Below are positions 1 through 12,490 of a stretch of 64,000 nt of DNA, piece by piece. The notes under the pieces are model-generated. The model did no database searches and had not been told where the DNA came from. It saw only the letters and a list, made by a program, of their open reading frames with translations. The position numbers were made by a program, and so were the translations under genes. The DNA is taken from positions 13,583,001 to 13,647,000 of the forward strand of contig OU015567.1 of NCBI GenBank assembly GCA_907165135.1, in the 5' to 3' direction. Source of the DNA: Oikopleura dioica. Taxonomy: Eukaryota; Chordata; Appendicularia; Copelata; Oikopleuridae. Within the stretch, counting starts at the first letter, position 1, and every line of letters begins with the position of its first letter.

Positions 1-3000
1 CGAGTGTGTGCCCTAGAGGACGAGTTTGTTAGCTGCCTAAAATTTTAATCCGAAGCAGCGATTTCCCAACGCGATAAAAAAAATAAATTGTCCGATGAAT
101 CTGGGCTAATGCGGAGCTAGAAATCAGCTGTTATGTCAAAAAAGAAGAAGAGCGTGGGAAGATGAATATTTGGCGAACGTAATAAAACTCAAATTTTCAA
201 GTGTAAAAGAGACCCTTTTGCCAGATAATTATTTTCCCAAAAATATTGGCGGGAAAAAACTCATCAAAAAAATGACTAAAATGAATCTACTGGGCAGAAA
301 CAATGAGTTTTAAACTGTTTTGGGGAAGCAGCTAATTTTGTATTTTTCGGTGGCGACGTCGGATTTGTTCCGGAACGCTGGCTAACAAGGCTTGAATGAA
401 TATTTGGCGGTGTTCTTTGAGCGGCCACAAGCTTAGGTAATCTTCCGCAAATTGGGTTGAATTAGGATGTTTAGGCACAAACTTCCTCGCGTCTTTTCAT
501 CTGGACTTTTCAAAGGCCCCTTCCATTTTTCATCGGTTCTTGAAGGGCTCCTTGTTTGTATTTTGGGCGGAGCTGGCACCAAAGAAAAAGTGCGAGCTGA
601 TAAGCTCGTCTTTTTGGAGCTTTTGGTAGATAATGAGAGATAAGCCTCTTCATTGGGGAAAACAAGCTTTTCTCAAAATAAAAGAAGAAAATTTATTTCT
701 CCAGAATTCGCAAAAACATGAAAAAATGATGAAAATTGTGATTTATGATTTTCCATCAATGATTGATTCGTTAAAACTAAATTTGATTGAGCAAATCCAA
801 AAATAATTTTCAGATTAAAAACCGAGTGTTCCCAAAATATAATTATACACATGAGATACACCAAGTATCCGTAAATGCGCATAGACGAGAAAATACTCTC
901 CCAAAGTCTCAGGGACTGCCGGCTAATTCGTACGTATTTCACCTTCATTTAGAAATTGGTCCTACCTGACTGGAAAGCTCTCCCTGAGAATTCCTCACTA
1001 CACCTCGGCTTATTTTGTAAAGATATCGTAACCAAGCGGTACTGTGCCTTCTTTTTCTTACGGGAAATTTCCACTTTCAATCGAGAAAAAAGCCACTTCA
1101 CCGACCATGGGTTAACTTTAACCCATGGGCGAGGCGAAGGGTTAAAAGTCATCAACGTGTTTTTGCGTATTTTTTTGTCTGCGGTCAATTGGAATTGACA
1201 ACAAAAGAAGTCGATTATTACTTTTTACGGGTTTATTGGGCTAATAAATTTGCCATGGGATTAAGTTCTGGGGCGCGAGGAGCTGGATGGAGGTCAGTTT
1301 AACTCCCCGCAGCAGGTTATCAACGCACACTTTTCGCACCCTCGATGGGGGACGAGAGATAAACGCGTAACGGGTTAAATAGGATAAGCGCATTTTGACA
1401 AGAGTTTTTGAAGAGTTTCCAGTTGTTTATTTAGCGATTGATTTTTTTTTCATTGCCTTTTCTATTGTTTGAAACCGTTTTTTATCAATAAACGGCATAA
1501 GTAGCACTGTAACTGAACTTTTGCCATTTTGAGTCGAAAATATTTCCTCCTCAAAAAGCGAGTCAAGCGAAAATTGACATTTTGACGCGAAGAATTCCCG
1601 TTTCGACAGGATTTTGACGCGAAAGTGTGATCTTTTGATTACGGATTACTTTTTTTCCGCTGGGAAATTTCGCATTCACGCTCCGTAATTATCGATCCAC
1701 CAGTGTGATTCACCCTGGATGATGATTTTGTACAGACATGACGATCGTTATGTAACGAGAATCGAGCCGGGAAGAGTAACCTAGGATCATTTGCTTACTG
1801 CATGATGAACTCCTTGAGAGTTTCCCATGAGTAAAACGAGAACAACATTTTTCGCTATAATTAGTTGATAAGAATGCTCTTATCTGACCTATTAATCTCA
1901 CAATAACGTAAAACGCCCTTCTCTACTTGAAGTCTACCAGACAGCAGACAACAGCAATTGCAAAACAAACGAGTGGCGGAAGGAAAAGTGGCGGAATGCG
2001 AACATGTCGGACATTTTGTAGCTAGCACATTTCGACCGACCGGTTGAGGGGAAAATAGTCACGTGGATCAAGTGGCCGGGGCACGGCGGATCAAGAGCGC
2101 GTAGATCCCGCACACGCTCTAGAAAAGCTTTGATGAGCAGCTCGCCGAGGTTTTCCAGCTTGTCCGGAATTTCCGCAAAAGCCGACAAGGCGAAAATACT
2201 AAATATCAAATAATTGGAAGTAAAGAATAAGTTTGCCTAAGGAAGGTCAATTTGGTCGTTTTACCGTTCTTTGGGAATAGTCTAATATTAGACTGCTTCT
2301 GTAGAAATCTAAAGCCGACCTGAAAAAATCAAAAGAACTTCCTGAGAGCGGTTTTCCGGTGGAAACTAAGGCCAAGGGACGATAATCGGTCGCGGGAGCA
2401 GCTTTGAGCTCCGTGCAAAAGCTTCGAAAAATAAATAATCCGTCTTCAAAGGGAGGTGTAAATGCGCCTTGCAGGAAACTGATCCCGGATCAGCAGCCGC
2501 CCTTGATCACTGTGAGGCCCAAGCGTGCGACCTTTTTCTAACTCCCTTTTAGCCGAAAACTATCGGCCCGGGAGGCCACTGGCGATGCGCACTTCAAAGG
2601 GCAGGGATCAGTCCTCAGAGCCAGAAAGGATGAAAACATATATTTTTGACGGACTTAGTTTTTGGACGAATAGCTTCTTCATGCTCCGACTCCTGTGTTC
2701 GCAGCGCGATCATAGGTAGCTCCCCAGTATTCTCCAGATTTCATAACATTTTCGTAAACAACATGGCGTTCTCTCTGCGAAGATTGAAGGGTGAAGAAAA
2801 CCGGCGTCTCAGAGACTGCCGGCCTTGCGGTCTCTACCGCCAGTAATGTACCACACTTCCATTAAAATCGAGCATTAGTTCGACATCACTGAACACACGT
2901 AACAATTTCCTGATCCCATAATTATCCGAGCCTAAGTGGAGGAAAAAATTGTGTTGGGACTGATTGAAAAAATCGAAGCGAAATTGAGGTACTGGATCAT

Positions 3001-4400
3001 TTTCGCGCACCTGATCAATTATTCTGATCGAAATCGAATCCTCTTTCCCAGGACTTCATCCCTTCCCTCATCCGATTCGAATCCATGGAGAATTATCGCC
3101 AATTTTCGCTGAAATCTATCGACCCCTCTCACGGGGAATTATCACTCTGCGATGTCCATTTTGATTTTTTCTTTCTGTTTAAAATTTGTAAAATTTGTTG
3201 AAAGTGATGTAAAAGGGTCGCGCTCTTTGAAGGAAATCAAACTTGTATAAATATTTTAAGGGCAATTAAGTCATGTAACTTCCAATTTGAAAATGAAAGT
3301 GGTCGCCCGCTACAGCTCGATATCGAGCCGCCCTTTGATCACAGTAACAGCTGCTTTATGTCACCAGTACCAGGGGTCAGTGGAGCTCATCTGAAAGCAC
3401 CCCCATCGAGGAGAGTCCTATTTTTAGCTCTTTGAACACAAAAAGAGCGAAAAAACGTTTTTTTTTCTGGGCCATGCTTGGTCTGTCTTTTTTGGGTTAC
3501 TCTTTGAAGCGCCCAATAAAGCAGCAAAGATCGGATTCTTCTTTATGGAAAAAGTCTGAGAGCAACGTAACCATATTTAACTCGTAAAGTCCCTTTTTAA
3601 AACATGCAGCAATGTAAAACTGGCACTGGGCTTGAATGTTAATGGGCATATAAATCGAGCGCGTCGTTTTTCTTCGTTTTTAAAATAATTACCCCGTGCC
3701 GAGGACATTATTTTGGTTTCGTGAGATAACGCCAAATGTGCCTAATTTTAGGCTTTTCTTGGCACCGAGCTGAAAAACGGGTAATCACCAGTCTCAATTA
3801 TTAATTTTCGCGCGTTTTTAACGGCGAAGGAAACAACTTTCTTCAATTTTGATGGTGGCAAACAGTAACTGACATCGGCTTTTAATATCAGTTCTACCTT
3901 TTGTCCTTCATTGGTACTTTGACTTCGATTTTCAAATGTTGTTTTCAAACTGTTCTTTTTCGATTTTTATGCTCGTATAATAAGACTTAGAAGAGACTAC
4001 GTATTATATTCAAAAATTAAGGTACACCAAGATGTTTAGCCCAAGATGAGCTGTTCAGATTCCGATTTTTGGTTTATCCTAACGTTACGCCACGAGGAGC
4101 TCTTTCGAGCACCTTGAGCAGCTCACGAAAGAAAATGTTGCGCAGTGGCCCACTACCGCCCTCGGTTTCCCGCGTTAGCGCACTCTTACGCGGGGCGAAG
4201 TGTCGCGCAGCGTCGGACATCATTATATTTAACCACCACCACTGGCCTCGAAATCTCACAACCACAAAAAAGTGGATCAACAAAAAAACTAAAACAAAAA
4301 ACAAGAGATAAACGCCTCTTCTGAAAAATCAAGAGACCCAGAAAACAACAACGAAAACCCGAATCAGCAGTCACAACAGCAGCCTTTACAACAGTCAAGA
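1..4400. other. Gene-poor stretch, no recognisable gene
   Basis: No open frame here joins with splice signals into a recognisable protein. The only ORF with any character is on the minus strand (2209-1934): a hydrophobic start followed by a charged helix-like segment. I could not extend it or match it to a family. A perfect palindrome with 11-bp arms and a 2-bp centre lies at 1105-1128. The stretch is long for so compact a genome and sits upstream of a small ankyrin gene, so it may hold regulatory DNA. That is inference only. Confidence 0.5.
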
Positions 4401-5125
4401 ATGGTAAGCTATTCGAAAAATTTCTAGTAGCGGGGCCGGACGGGGAAACATACCGCAGCGTATATTGGATCTAATTTTGTGGCGGGCAGTTTTTCGCGCA
4501 TAATTTGGCAGCAGGCCATCTAGCTTTTCGTACATTTTCTGAACATCTCGTAACTTAATATCTTCAGTCCTACCTCGATTCTCCACCAGCGTCTCCGCTC
4601 AATGAATCTACAGAAGCTCCATCGGCAACGCTAGAAGAGTCCCTGACCTGTCGGATCATCCAAAAACGCTCGAGAAAACGAGTACTTGAAGATGACTCGC
4701 CGCCGACTCCTCCTAGCCCGTCAAAAACTCCTCCTCCCTCTTCCGATCCTCGTCCGGTCATCGTCTCTGCCAAGCGAAGGCGAATTCACGAAGAGCCAAA
4801 GGAGAAATCCCGCGAAGTGCTGAACTTTGAGAAATGCATCGCAGTCGGCCACTGGAGCTCCGTCTTTGCTCGTTTCTCTAGCCAGCTGAGCACGAATACA
4901 TCTTTGCTAGAAGGCGTCGATGTCAACCTCTACGACAAGTCTGGCCACACCGCTCTTCTGGCCGCATGTGCTCTTGGAGATGCCAAACTCGCCAAGACCT
5001 TGGTCAAATTGGGCGCGCGGCTGGACCTGACAAGCCTCCAAGGATGGTCGGTTTGGCACTACGCCGTCCGAAAGCCGCTCGTTATGGTGACACTGCTGGA
5101 CTTTGTCTACCCCCGAATGAGCTGA
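4401..5125 (+). CDS. Small ankyrin-repeat protein, NRARP-like
   Basis: A two-exon model encodes about 186 residues. Exon 1 is only the ATG (4401-4403). A 164-bp GT-AG intron follows, and exon 2 (4568-5125) is open to its TGA. Residues 1-85 are Pro/Ser-rich, with a basic cluster near 65-72 (AKRRR) that could be a nuclear signal. The C-terminal half carries about two ankyrin repeats: VNLYDKSGHTALLAACALG and a following GWSVWHYAV. The spacing and the ending resemble NRARP, the Notch-pathway ankyrin protein, whose repeats read as VN...GQTALH and DGWSALHIA. NRARP itself is shorter (about 114 residues) and lacks this long N-terminus. An IkB-like or other short ankyrin protein is possible. The ankyrin fold is well supported; the NRARP assignment is tentative. 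Confidence 0.7.
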
Positions 5126-6302
5126 ACAAAGTTATTAGAAAAAATATATATTAATATGAATAACAAAAGACGTCAACAAATTCTCAGGAGAGCGCGTATG
5201 GGTGTTCCTCAGTCGCCTAGACTCGCTCTCAGGGTTGAAAAAATAGACCGACCAGCTGCTGTTCCTTCTTTTGTTATCACTTCATGGCGTATTCTTTGAT
5301 GATATTCTTCCTATATCGTTTAAAAAGTACGCTATGGCCTGATCCATACTAGTTCCAAATATTTTAAAAATTGAAAGAATGAAACGATCTTTATCCTCTT
5401 TATAAATCTCAACGTGCTAGAATCTTCTCATTTTCTACAAGCTTACTCGTGCCGCTTAAAAAAAATTTCAACCTTTGAAATTTTTCTCCGTGCTGCTTCT
5501 TTGTAAACTCGTTGTTTTTTTTACTTCTTTCTAGGCTTTTTAATATTTTTTGCGCTAAAAATTTACAACTTTCAAAAAAAAAGTCACTTCTACCTAAAAA
5601 AAATCGCTGCCAGAGTTGTCAATCTTTTCAAATATTATTATTTATACAATCTTAAAAATCTTCACTTGCTGAAAAAATGGCATAATAAAAAATATGCAAA
5701 AATCAAAGTTGTTGTTTCGAAGAAAAAAATGAGCAGGGGAATTTCATGGGAGCATTTGCAGGCGCGGACTTAAAATTAGCTTCCCAGAAAAATTGGAAAT
5801 TATGACTAGTTTTCTAGCAAAGCTGGAATAAGTAACAGACATTTTCAGTGCATAAGCAAGAAGAAAAAGCATGAAAAAGTGGCGAAATTCTAGCAAAAAA
5901 GCGACGATCACCAATGATCCGGGTCTTTTGTCCTCGAGCTCGATAAAAAATTAATTTGTTTGAGTGAGTTCAATTTGGCAAGTTGGCCATACGGACGCCA
6001 GAAGGGCCCCTGCGCGAAGCTGTCTATCCTCATGTGGCTTGAATCGATCTGTATAATTTGCCGGGAAGAAGGAAGAGCCGGCGAGAAGGAGGAGCTTGCC
6101 GTAAAGCTATAAAATCGAAATCGATTCTGTTGCAAGCGACAAGTTCAAAGGCGCTTCACGACCCGCTGAACAAATTTATGGCGAGCCAAGGGGCAAACTC
6201 ATATCAACCACAAAAGGCAAAATTGTTATTTCAATTTATTGGACTTGAAAGTGGGACGCGACGAGCCCATGAAATTAGGAGCACAAACTTTAGGGGTGAT
6301 AA
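5126..6302. other. No gene recognised
   Basis: AT-rich sequence with many homopolymer runs. The one plus-strand ORF (6058-6306) is short, basic and unlike any family I know, and its boundaries have no convincing splice or promoter context. Confidence 0.5.
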
Positions 6303-6348
6303 ATGACAATACATCGTCTTCCTGGTACAAGTTCTTCTTCCCGTAAGA

Positions 6349-6880
6349 ATGATCGATAAACATGAACATTCATTTTACTACTTGATTGTCTCTAGAATGC
6401 TCTGGTCATCAAAGATTTGTTTAAAAAAGCTGCAGTTTCAGCCTGAAACTTTCAGGATAATGCAGCTCAAGGATTACTTGAAATATTTTCATTTTTGTCT
6501 TATCTTCATCATTCCTGCTTTTCTAGCTCCGCTTTTCTTTGAACCGACTGAAGGTACTTGCAATTAATATTTTTGATGAATGCTAATGTGATATTTTAGA
6601 GAACAAGAAAGCACACTTGGAATATTTATGCATGGTCATAATTATCCAGCTTACCGAGCTAAAATTTATCCAGAAACAAATTGACGAACTCGATGCCATT
6701 AATGCAAAACAGGCAGAAAATTTGGAGAGACTCAAGAAGGTCTGGGCTCAACTGGAAAAACTCAAAAATCACCCAAAGCTTATGAAATTTAGGACAACGC
6801 TCAATCAAGCTCAAAAACTAAGCGAAAAACTTGAGGCAAAACTGAATCAATTCCGTGCCGAAAATTCATCTTCCACATGA
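6349..6880 (+). CDS. Small membrane-anchored coiled-coil protein, unknown
   Basis: Two exons, 6349-6553 and 6600-6880, are separated by a 46-bp GT-AG intron that joins in phase (GAA G / AG). The product is 145 residues from the ATG at 6397, or 161 from the ATG at 6349; I cannot choose between them. It has one strongly hydrophobic segment (FHFCLIFIIPAFLAPLFF). The rest is a charged alpha-helical region with heptad-like spacing (IDELDAINAKQAENLERLKK). This predicts a single-pass membrane protein with a coiled coil. No family was recognised. The intron fit and the amphipathic pattern support a real gene. Confidence 0.5.
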
Positions 6881-7527
6881 TTACAGTGTAATTTACACAG
6901 TATAATTTTTCACGATATATTTTTTTACTGTAACTAATATATATTTTTCGCGCACTCTTCCAGTAGAATAAAAATGAACCGAATACATTCTTTCTTCTTC
7001 CGAAAAGTCTGGTATCGACTTTCTTCGGAAAAAAGTGCAATCAATCTTCTCACTCGTCGCCGGATGATCCAATTTGCATTGACACACCGTCCAACAATGC
7101 ACAAAATTCCCAAAAAGCTCGCCAAATTAGCCATCTGTTGTGCTGGACAAAGGTCGCCAGGAGAGTGATTGTGTCCATCCCTCTTTCAAAGGTTATTTTG
7201 TAAACAGGCTGAGTCTGGTAAAAAATGAAGGTCCATGAAATTGGGAAAATTCACGCGGCTGGGGAACCCCGAGTGTGGCCGATTTATGGCGGACAATGTG
7301 GCATTTACAGACCGCTGATATCGTTATCGTGCGCCGGGTTAGATGACCGCTAGAATTTATCGCTCCCCTTTTTCCAGGGTGGCTTTTTAGGGACTTGATC
7401 CAAATCGCAACCGGAAATCCGGTAATTTCGTTCCACTCCATTTTGTCATTTGCGCCCTAGAAAGATCAACCAACAATTTTCTGCGGTGAACGCCCATTTT
7501 AGGGATTACTGGGGTCCCTCCAAGGTA

Positions 7528-8172
7528 CAGTGAAACCCCAACTTAAGGCCACTTTTTGGATGACAGCTAATTTGAAAAGTGGCCTTAAGTTGGGTGATTC
7601 TCCAACTAAGTTGGATGACGCAAAAATTTTTGTATTTCTGGAGTAAGGGACTGAATCATGGGAATCTAAAATGAAATTTCTTGCACGAACCAAGTATGAA
7701 TTGGAAAAACTGAATGCGCTATTTGAATCAAACCTTAGGTTATCTTTTCATTCTCTTAAAAATAAATTTGCTGCAAACATGTCGCAAGAAGAAAAGAGAA
7801 TACACATGACATTGGCCAAGAAAAAAAAAAAGATATGCAGAGATTCTAGTGAAAACGCCGAAGAAGAGTGGAGCATTTCTTGGCGCTTCAAATTGATGAA
7901 ACACGAGCTGCAACTCCGATGGAGGTTGAAGAAGTACCACAAGTTCAAGTGAGAGAAGATGCCGACGCTGAAAAGCCATCGACTTCAAAATCGCCAAGGA
8001 AGCAGCCGAAGATAACGAGTTTTTTTATTAAAAAGTGAATCTGCGATTTACTCCCTGTGAATGAAAATTAAAAAAAAGTGGCCTTAAGTTGGTTTTTTTT
8101 CGGATGACAGATTTTGGGGATTTTTCAAAAAAGTGGCCTTAAGTTGCTCGGCCTTAAGTTGGGGTTTCACTG
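7528..8172. mobile_element. pogo/Tigger-like DNA element, non-autonomous
   Basis: A 645-bp element bounded by inverted ends CAGTGAAACCCCAACTTAAG and its complement, flanked by TA dinucleotides (7526-7527 and 8173-8174), as expected for Tc1/mariner-pogo insertion. The CTTAAGTTGG core is repeated inside both ends. The interior (7671-8036) keeps the tail of a transposase in broken frames. The last residues, KQPKITSFFIKK before the stop at 8036, resemble the PCNA-binding (PIP-box) tail known in pogo-type transposases. No catalytic DDE domain remains, so it must depend on a relative for movement. Confidence 0.75.
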
Positions 8173-8537
8173 TATATTAAAATATATTTATTCAGAGTAA
8201 TTCTCTTTTTCTTAGGAAGTTCTCACAGGCAGTCCTTAAAAGTAATTGCCAATAAATATATAAGATGAAGAAATTTAAGTGTAATTTAGGAGTCCTTACC
8301 CGAACGACCAGGGCCGGCTTTCCCCATCATCAGCCAGCAAATTTCATTATTTCAATGAAAATCGTCTTTTAAAGCTGAACCATCTGCTGTAAATATTTCT
8401 TTCCGAGAGAAATGAGATGTTCTGATCTCGAAATGACTAAATTTTTCATGAGTAGTTCCTGGAAATCAAGGACGAGATACTGTATCTTTCGCCGCCAAGT
8501 TCCTGTTTCGCTTAAATAATCCAGTACCTCGCAAACA

Positions 8538-8544
8538 TATAAAG
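8538..8544 (+). promoter_or_regulatory. TATA box of the small secreted-protein gene
   Basis: TATAAAG lies 42 bp before the ATG at 8586. The short leader this implies suits a single-exon gene with a focused start site. Confidence 0.55.
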
Positions 8545-8585
8545 GAGAGCACGGGAATTTATTTCATCGAATCACTAGAACAACT

Positions 8586-8795
8586 ATGATCTTCAACATC
8601 TCCGCAATTATCACTCTTTTTCTAGCTGTTTTTGAAGTATCCGCATCCGCCTCCTTGGACTCTGTTCTTCGAGCCTGCATGAATGGTGTGCCGAATGTCC
8701 TCGCTCTTGAAGGCTTTCTGCCATCTGCAGAAGAGAGGTGCAATATTTTGCTCAAATTGATGATGGATAAGAACGCGTTGAACATTGGCAAGTAA
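8586..8795 (+). CDS. Tiny secreted protein, unknown
   Basis: A single-exon frame of 69 residues. The first 20 or so (MIFNISAIITLFLAVFEVSA) form a clear signal peptide. The mature part is about 48 residues with two cysteines (RACMNG and EERCNIL), enough for one disulphide. A TATA box precedes it, and an AATAAA signal lies about 35 bp after the stop, so the transcription unit looks complete and very short. No known hormone or antimicrobial family was recognised. The neighbouring SLCO gene runs in the same direction but has its own start. Confidence 0.6.
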   Translation: MIFNISAIITLFLAVFEVSASASLDSVLRACMNGVPNVLALEGFLPSAEERCNILLKLMMDKNALNIGK

Positions 8796-9162
8796 AGAAG
8801 AAACTTCTTTTACTGAACTCAGAACTTGAAATAAACGAGCAAAAGTAATATTGTGACTGGGGTTTGATGATTGGCTCAAGAATCAAAAGAGACGTTCCGT
8901 ATTGTTCTCTGGCAGAATGAAGCGACTGAATCACTTTCTTTTTCGTTTATTACTGAAGTTGCGCAAGTGTTAGATTACGTCTGATATTTGGTTTTGATTA
9001 TCGTCCGAAATTTGAACAAAGAGAACTTTGGCGAACGGCCATTATTTACATGCAGAGTTTTTGTTGAATTAGCTCTGCAGCAGAATTCAAGTATTTGAAA
9101 ATCGTTCCACACGAGATTCAAGCGCTACGCACAAGTTACTGCTCGTAACTTTTTTGTTATTC
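8796..9162. other. Intergenic, nothing recognised beyond a poly(A) signal
   Basis: AATAAA near 8830 probably ends the preceding short transcript. Nothing else is recognisable before the SLCO start codon. Confidence 0.5.
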
Positions 9163-12100
9163 ATGAAAGAGAAAAATGCAAACTATGAAAAACAGACTGA
9201 AGAGGAAATTCACCAAAAACGACTCGAGGTAGAATAAAAATTGAAAAATCAATAGTACAGGAAGATTTCTAGTGCTCATAATTATGCTTTTTTTGTTACA
9301 TTATCAAAGTCAGTTTTAAAAATGGCCGTAAATTTTTTATAGAAAAACGAACCAACCGTTCTTCTAGGAGTTGGGGATTCAAGAAGAAGGGCCTTATGGA
9401 TGCTTCGGATGGGTTCCAAAATGTTTACAGTGCGTCAATAAGCTGGCAGCTCTCTCATTCTTTCTCTCGCTCATGTGCGTTTTCCAGGCAAGAATCATAG
9501 CACGCGCAAAAGCGAATTCAGAATTGTTCCTAGGGTGCGACAGTAAATGGCTTCGTAAATATCAGTATTTCGACGCTAGAAAAGCGGTTCGGCTTCGAAT
9601 CATGGATGACTGGTCTTATGGCTGTTTCCTACGACATTGGCTTTGTACTGATTAGCTTCTATGTCACTCATGTGCTTGTAAAGACACATATTCCAAGAGT
9701 TATTGCAATTGGATTCTTAACGCTCGGTCTTGGTTCTGTGCTATTTGCTCTGCCACATTTTCTGACAGGAGATTACGCGTACAGTTCTGGTGATATTCAG
9801 GATATTTGCGACGATCCGGAGGAATGTGTTGAGTCTGATTCCAAGAAAGAGTTTTTAAAAGCCTAAAGCAATTATTTATCAATGGCTTTTACAACTTTGA
9901 AAAGCTAGTTGGCTACATTGCAATGTTCATTTTTGCCCAGATTTTGCATGGATGGGGATCAACTCCGCTCTATACCATCGGCTTCAGCTTTGTTGAGGAC
10001 TCCACAACGGCGGAAAATGCCGGTCTCCACTTTGCTTTCATTTTAGGCAATGTTTTTGAAACATTCAGGCAACTCTTTTCCCATAAGAGAGGCTTTTTGC
10101 AATACCTAAATTTATTCTGACCCGATCTTCTCAGGGAAGATATAGCAATTTTTACGCAGCTATTTCTATAATAATACTATTATTTCTTAACTTTTCGAAG
10201 CTATATTAGCCGGTTTTTTGGAGAGAAAAGGGCCTTATATAAACATATTTTGAAGTATACTCGATACAGTATCCAAGGGACTAAAGATCCGGTATTATAT
10301 AAAAACTACACTTTTAAAACATAAATCAAAGCTGGCTCTTGCCTCGGTCCCGCCATCGGCTATGTATTTGGTGCTGTTCAACTCACTGTTTGGGTTGACC
10401 CGCATGTGGAACCAGAGATTGACATGGATAACCCACAATGGGTCGGGGCCTGGTGGATCGGCATGCTTGCCTGTGGCATCGGCGCGATTCTGTGCTCTCT
10501 TCCAATGTTTGGTTTCCCGAAGCAGTTTCCTGGAGTCGCGGAAATCAAGGCGCAGAAAAAGTCGGAATCGATTGAGTCGGAAGATCTTGGCGAAGACTCG
10601 AGTCTTATGCAGGGCTTCAAGAGTCTTTTGGTAAGAAAATATTTATAATATAGAAAATAAGGAGCTCCTTGTGATGCAAGGTTTCGACAAATTTCTTAAG
10701 AATAAATTCATATAGTCCGAAAATAGATATTTTTCTCAGATAGTGACTTTTACTTAGTGGAATCCTGTCTTTCTCTGGGCAACGATAGGTAGCGCACTGG
10801 ATGGTTACTTGTCATCAACACTAATGACATTTGGGCCTAAAATGTACGAAATTTGGTTCCGTCGAACAGCTGGACAAGCAGCTTTAGAAGCAGGAATCGC
10901 TTGTGTTCCTGGGGCAATGATAGGGTCACTTCTTGGTGGGATCATCGTCAAGGTCTTCAAATTGAATGGACGACAAATGATGTACATCTCCAGCCTCTGC
11001 GCAGTAGCCGTCTTCGGATTTTACTCTGCAGGAACGAGCTAGAAATCAAACGAGATAACTTATTTCAAAATCGATATTTTAAAATCATTTTCAAAATAAT
11101 TCAATAAATAGCTCGATGTAGCGATGCAATTTAGATGCGATGAAACAAACATTACTGGGGTTTTCTCTCCTTACCCTGGCATGGAGGAAACTACTCTTGA
11201 CATAAACGAGATTCCTTGTCTGTCTGACTGCAGCTGCGATACAGAGTACTACGACCCTGTTTGTCTTGACGGCAAGACCTATTTTTCACCATGTTACGCT
11301 GGTTGCACTCAAAGGTCTCGTGGTTTCACATTTCGTATAGGAAATAGACAATTAGAGGGATTTTCTTATACCGTTCTCATCGCATATTGTTTTGGATCAA
11401 ATCTACTGAGCCAGAGAGACGTCTGGAAATAGATAGAGAAATATTACCCAAAATTATCGAAATACTGTTTTTATGGCTGAAAGACCGATTATATCAAAAG
11501 TACTAGAGAAACACTCAGTAATTATTCGTCTTAATACTTCTTGAATTTTCCCTTGAAAACAACTAACCATGAGGACATCGTTTGGAAACTCTATTTTCAA
11601 TGTCTCCAAGACTCTGAGAACAGGCCAAAACATAACAATACGGCTTGATAATGTTTGATGATATAAAACACTATAAGATGTTTTTAATGGTAGTTGATGA
11701 GAACAAAAACATTGTATCCCTCTAAAATATAGAGTCTATATGATAGTTCTGAAACCAGCATAAGTACTCCTAATGAGAATTTTACAAGTTGTGCTTGCTC
11801 TGAATCCGGCGATCTTGATCTGGTAGCCATCAAAGGAACTTGCTCCGCTTCAGAGGATGAGCAAGAAATCTGCAATGATCAGTCTCGTACTTTCTTGATC
11901 CTGACGTTTTTCACCGTCATGTTCGAATTTATGCCACCGACACTCGGTGAAACCTAATTTATCGACTGAAATTCAATAAGATTTTAGTTCCAATTGGAAC
12001 CCTTCGCGCTGTTGACCCGAATTTGAAGGGACTATCAATGGGCTTACAGTGGGTGATCTTGAGAATATTCGGAACGATCCCCGGCCCGATCGTTCTTGGA

Positions 12101-12490
12101 AAGCTGATGGATATGGCATGCCTTGTCTGGCAAGAAGATAATTGCCAGGAGGTTGGATCTTGTTGGATTTATGACAACGAACTCTTGTGGAATGCCATGT
12201 TTATATTACGTAAGAAAGCTAGTTTGTTCTGAGATTACAAATATTTTCAGCGATTGCGATGAAGGGCCTAAATATATTCTGTTTCTTCCTAGCTGGATAC
12301 TATTTCAAGGGCAGTAGTAATGATTTAGCAATAATAGTTGAAAATAAGTGTTTATCTGCAATCAAAATTCACTGACCTTTATAAGCCAAAAGTAAACGAA
12401 AACGAGAAGGGCTTCGACTCCATCAAAGGTTCCAGCGAAGGAACGGGGAGGGAGCAAATAGAAGAAAATGTTGAATTGCTCCCTACCTGA
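9163..12490 (+). CDS. Organic anion transporting polypeptide (SLCO/OATP family)
   Basis: A 12-TM plasma-membrane carrier for bile salts, steroids and other organic anions. Ten exons: 9163-9228, 9368-9487, 9534-10046, 10332-10630, 10758-11031, 11122-11314, 11735-11946, 11988-12209, 12251-12313, 12393-12490, giving about 686 residues. Family marks are the TM2-TM3 signature (STLEKRFGF, SYDIGFVL), GWGSTPLYTIGFSFVED, AGSCLGPAIGY, the extracellular Kazal-like Cys module (CSCDTEYYDPVCLDGKTY) and RIFGTIPGPIVLGKLMD before TM11. Conserved frames require GC-AG introns at 9488 and 10047 and probably a GA-AG intron at 11032. The frame shifts by one base near 9853-9858, in a TTTTTAAAA run. Total exon length is one base short of a multiple of three, which fits a single-base deletion or an assembly error. 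Confidence 0.93.

Noticed and set aside
153-160. CGTGGGAA, a match to the CSL/Su(H) (Notch) binding consensus, upstream of the NRARP-like gene
   Set aside because: A single 8-base match about 4.2 kb upstream is expected by chance in a region this size.
1934-2209. Possible small secreted protein on the minus strand
   Set aside because: The hydrophobic start is suggestive, but no promoter, splice partner or family match was found, and the C-terminus is also hydrophobic; left as unassigned.
6974-7168. 64-codon basic plus-strand ORF
   Set aside because: No signal peptide, no splice context and no recognisable domain; probably random.
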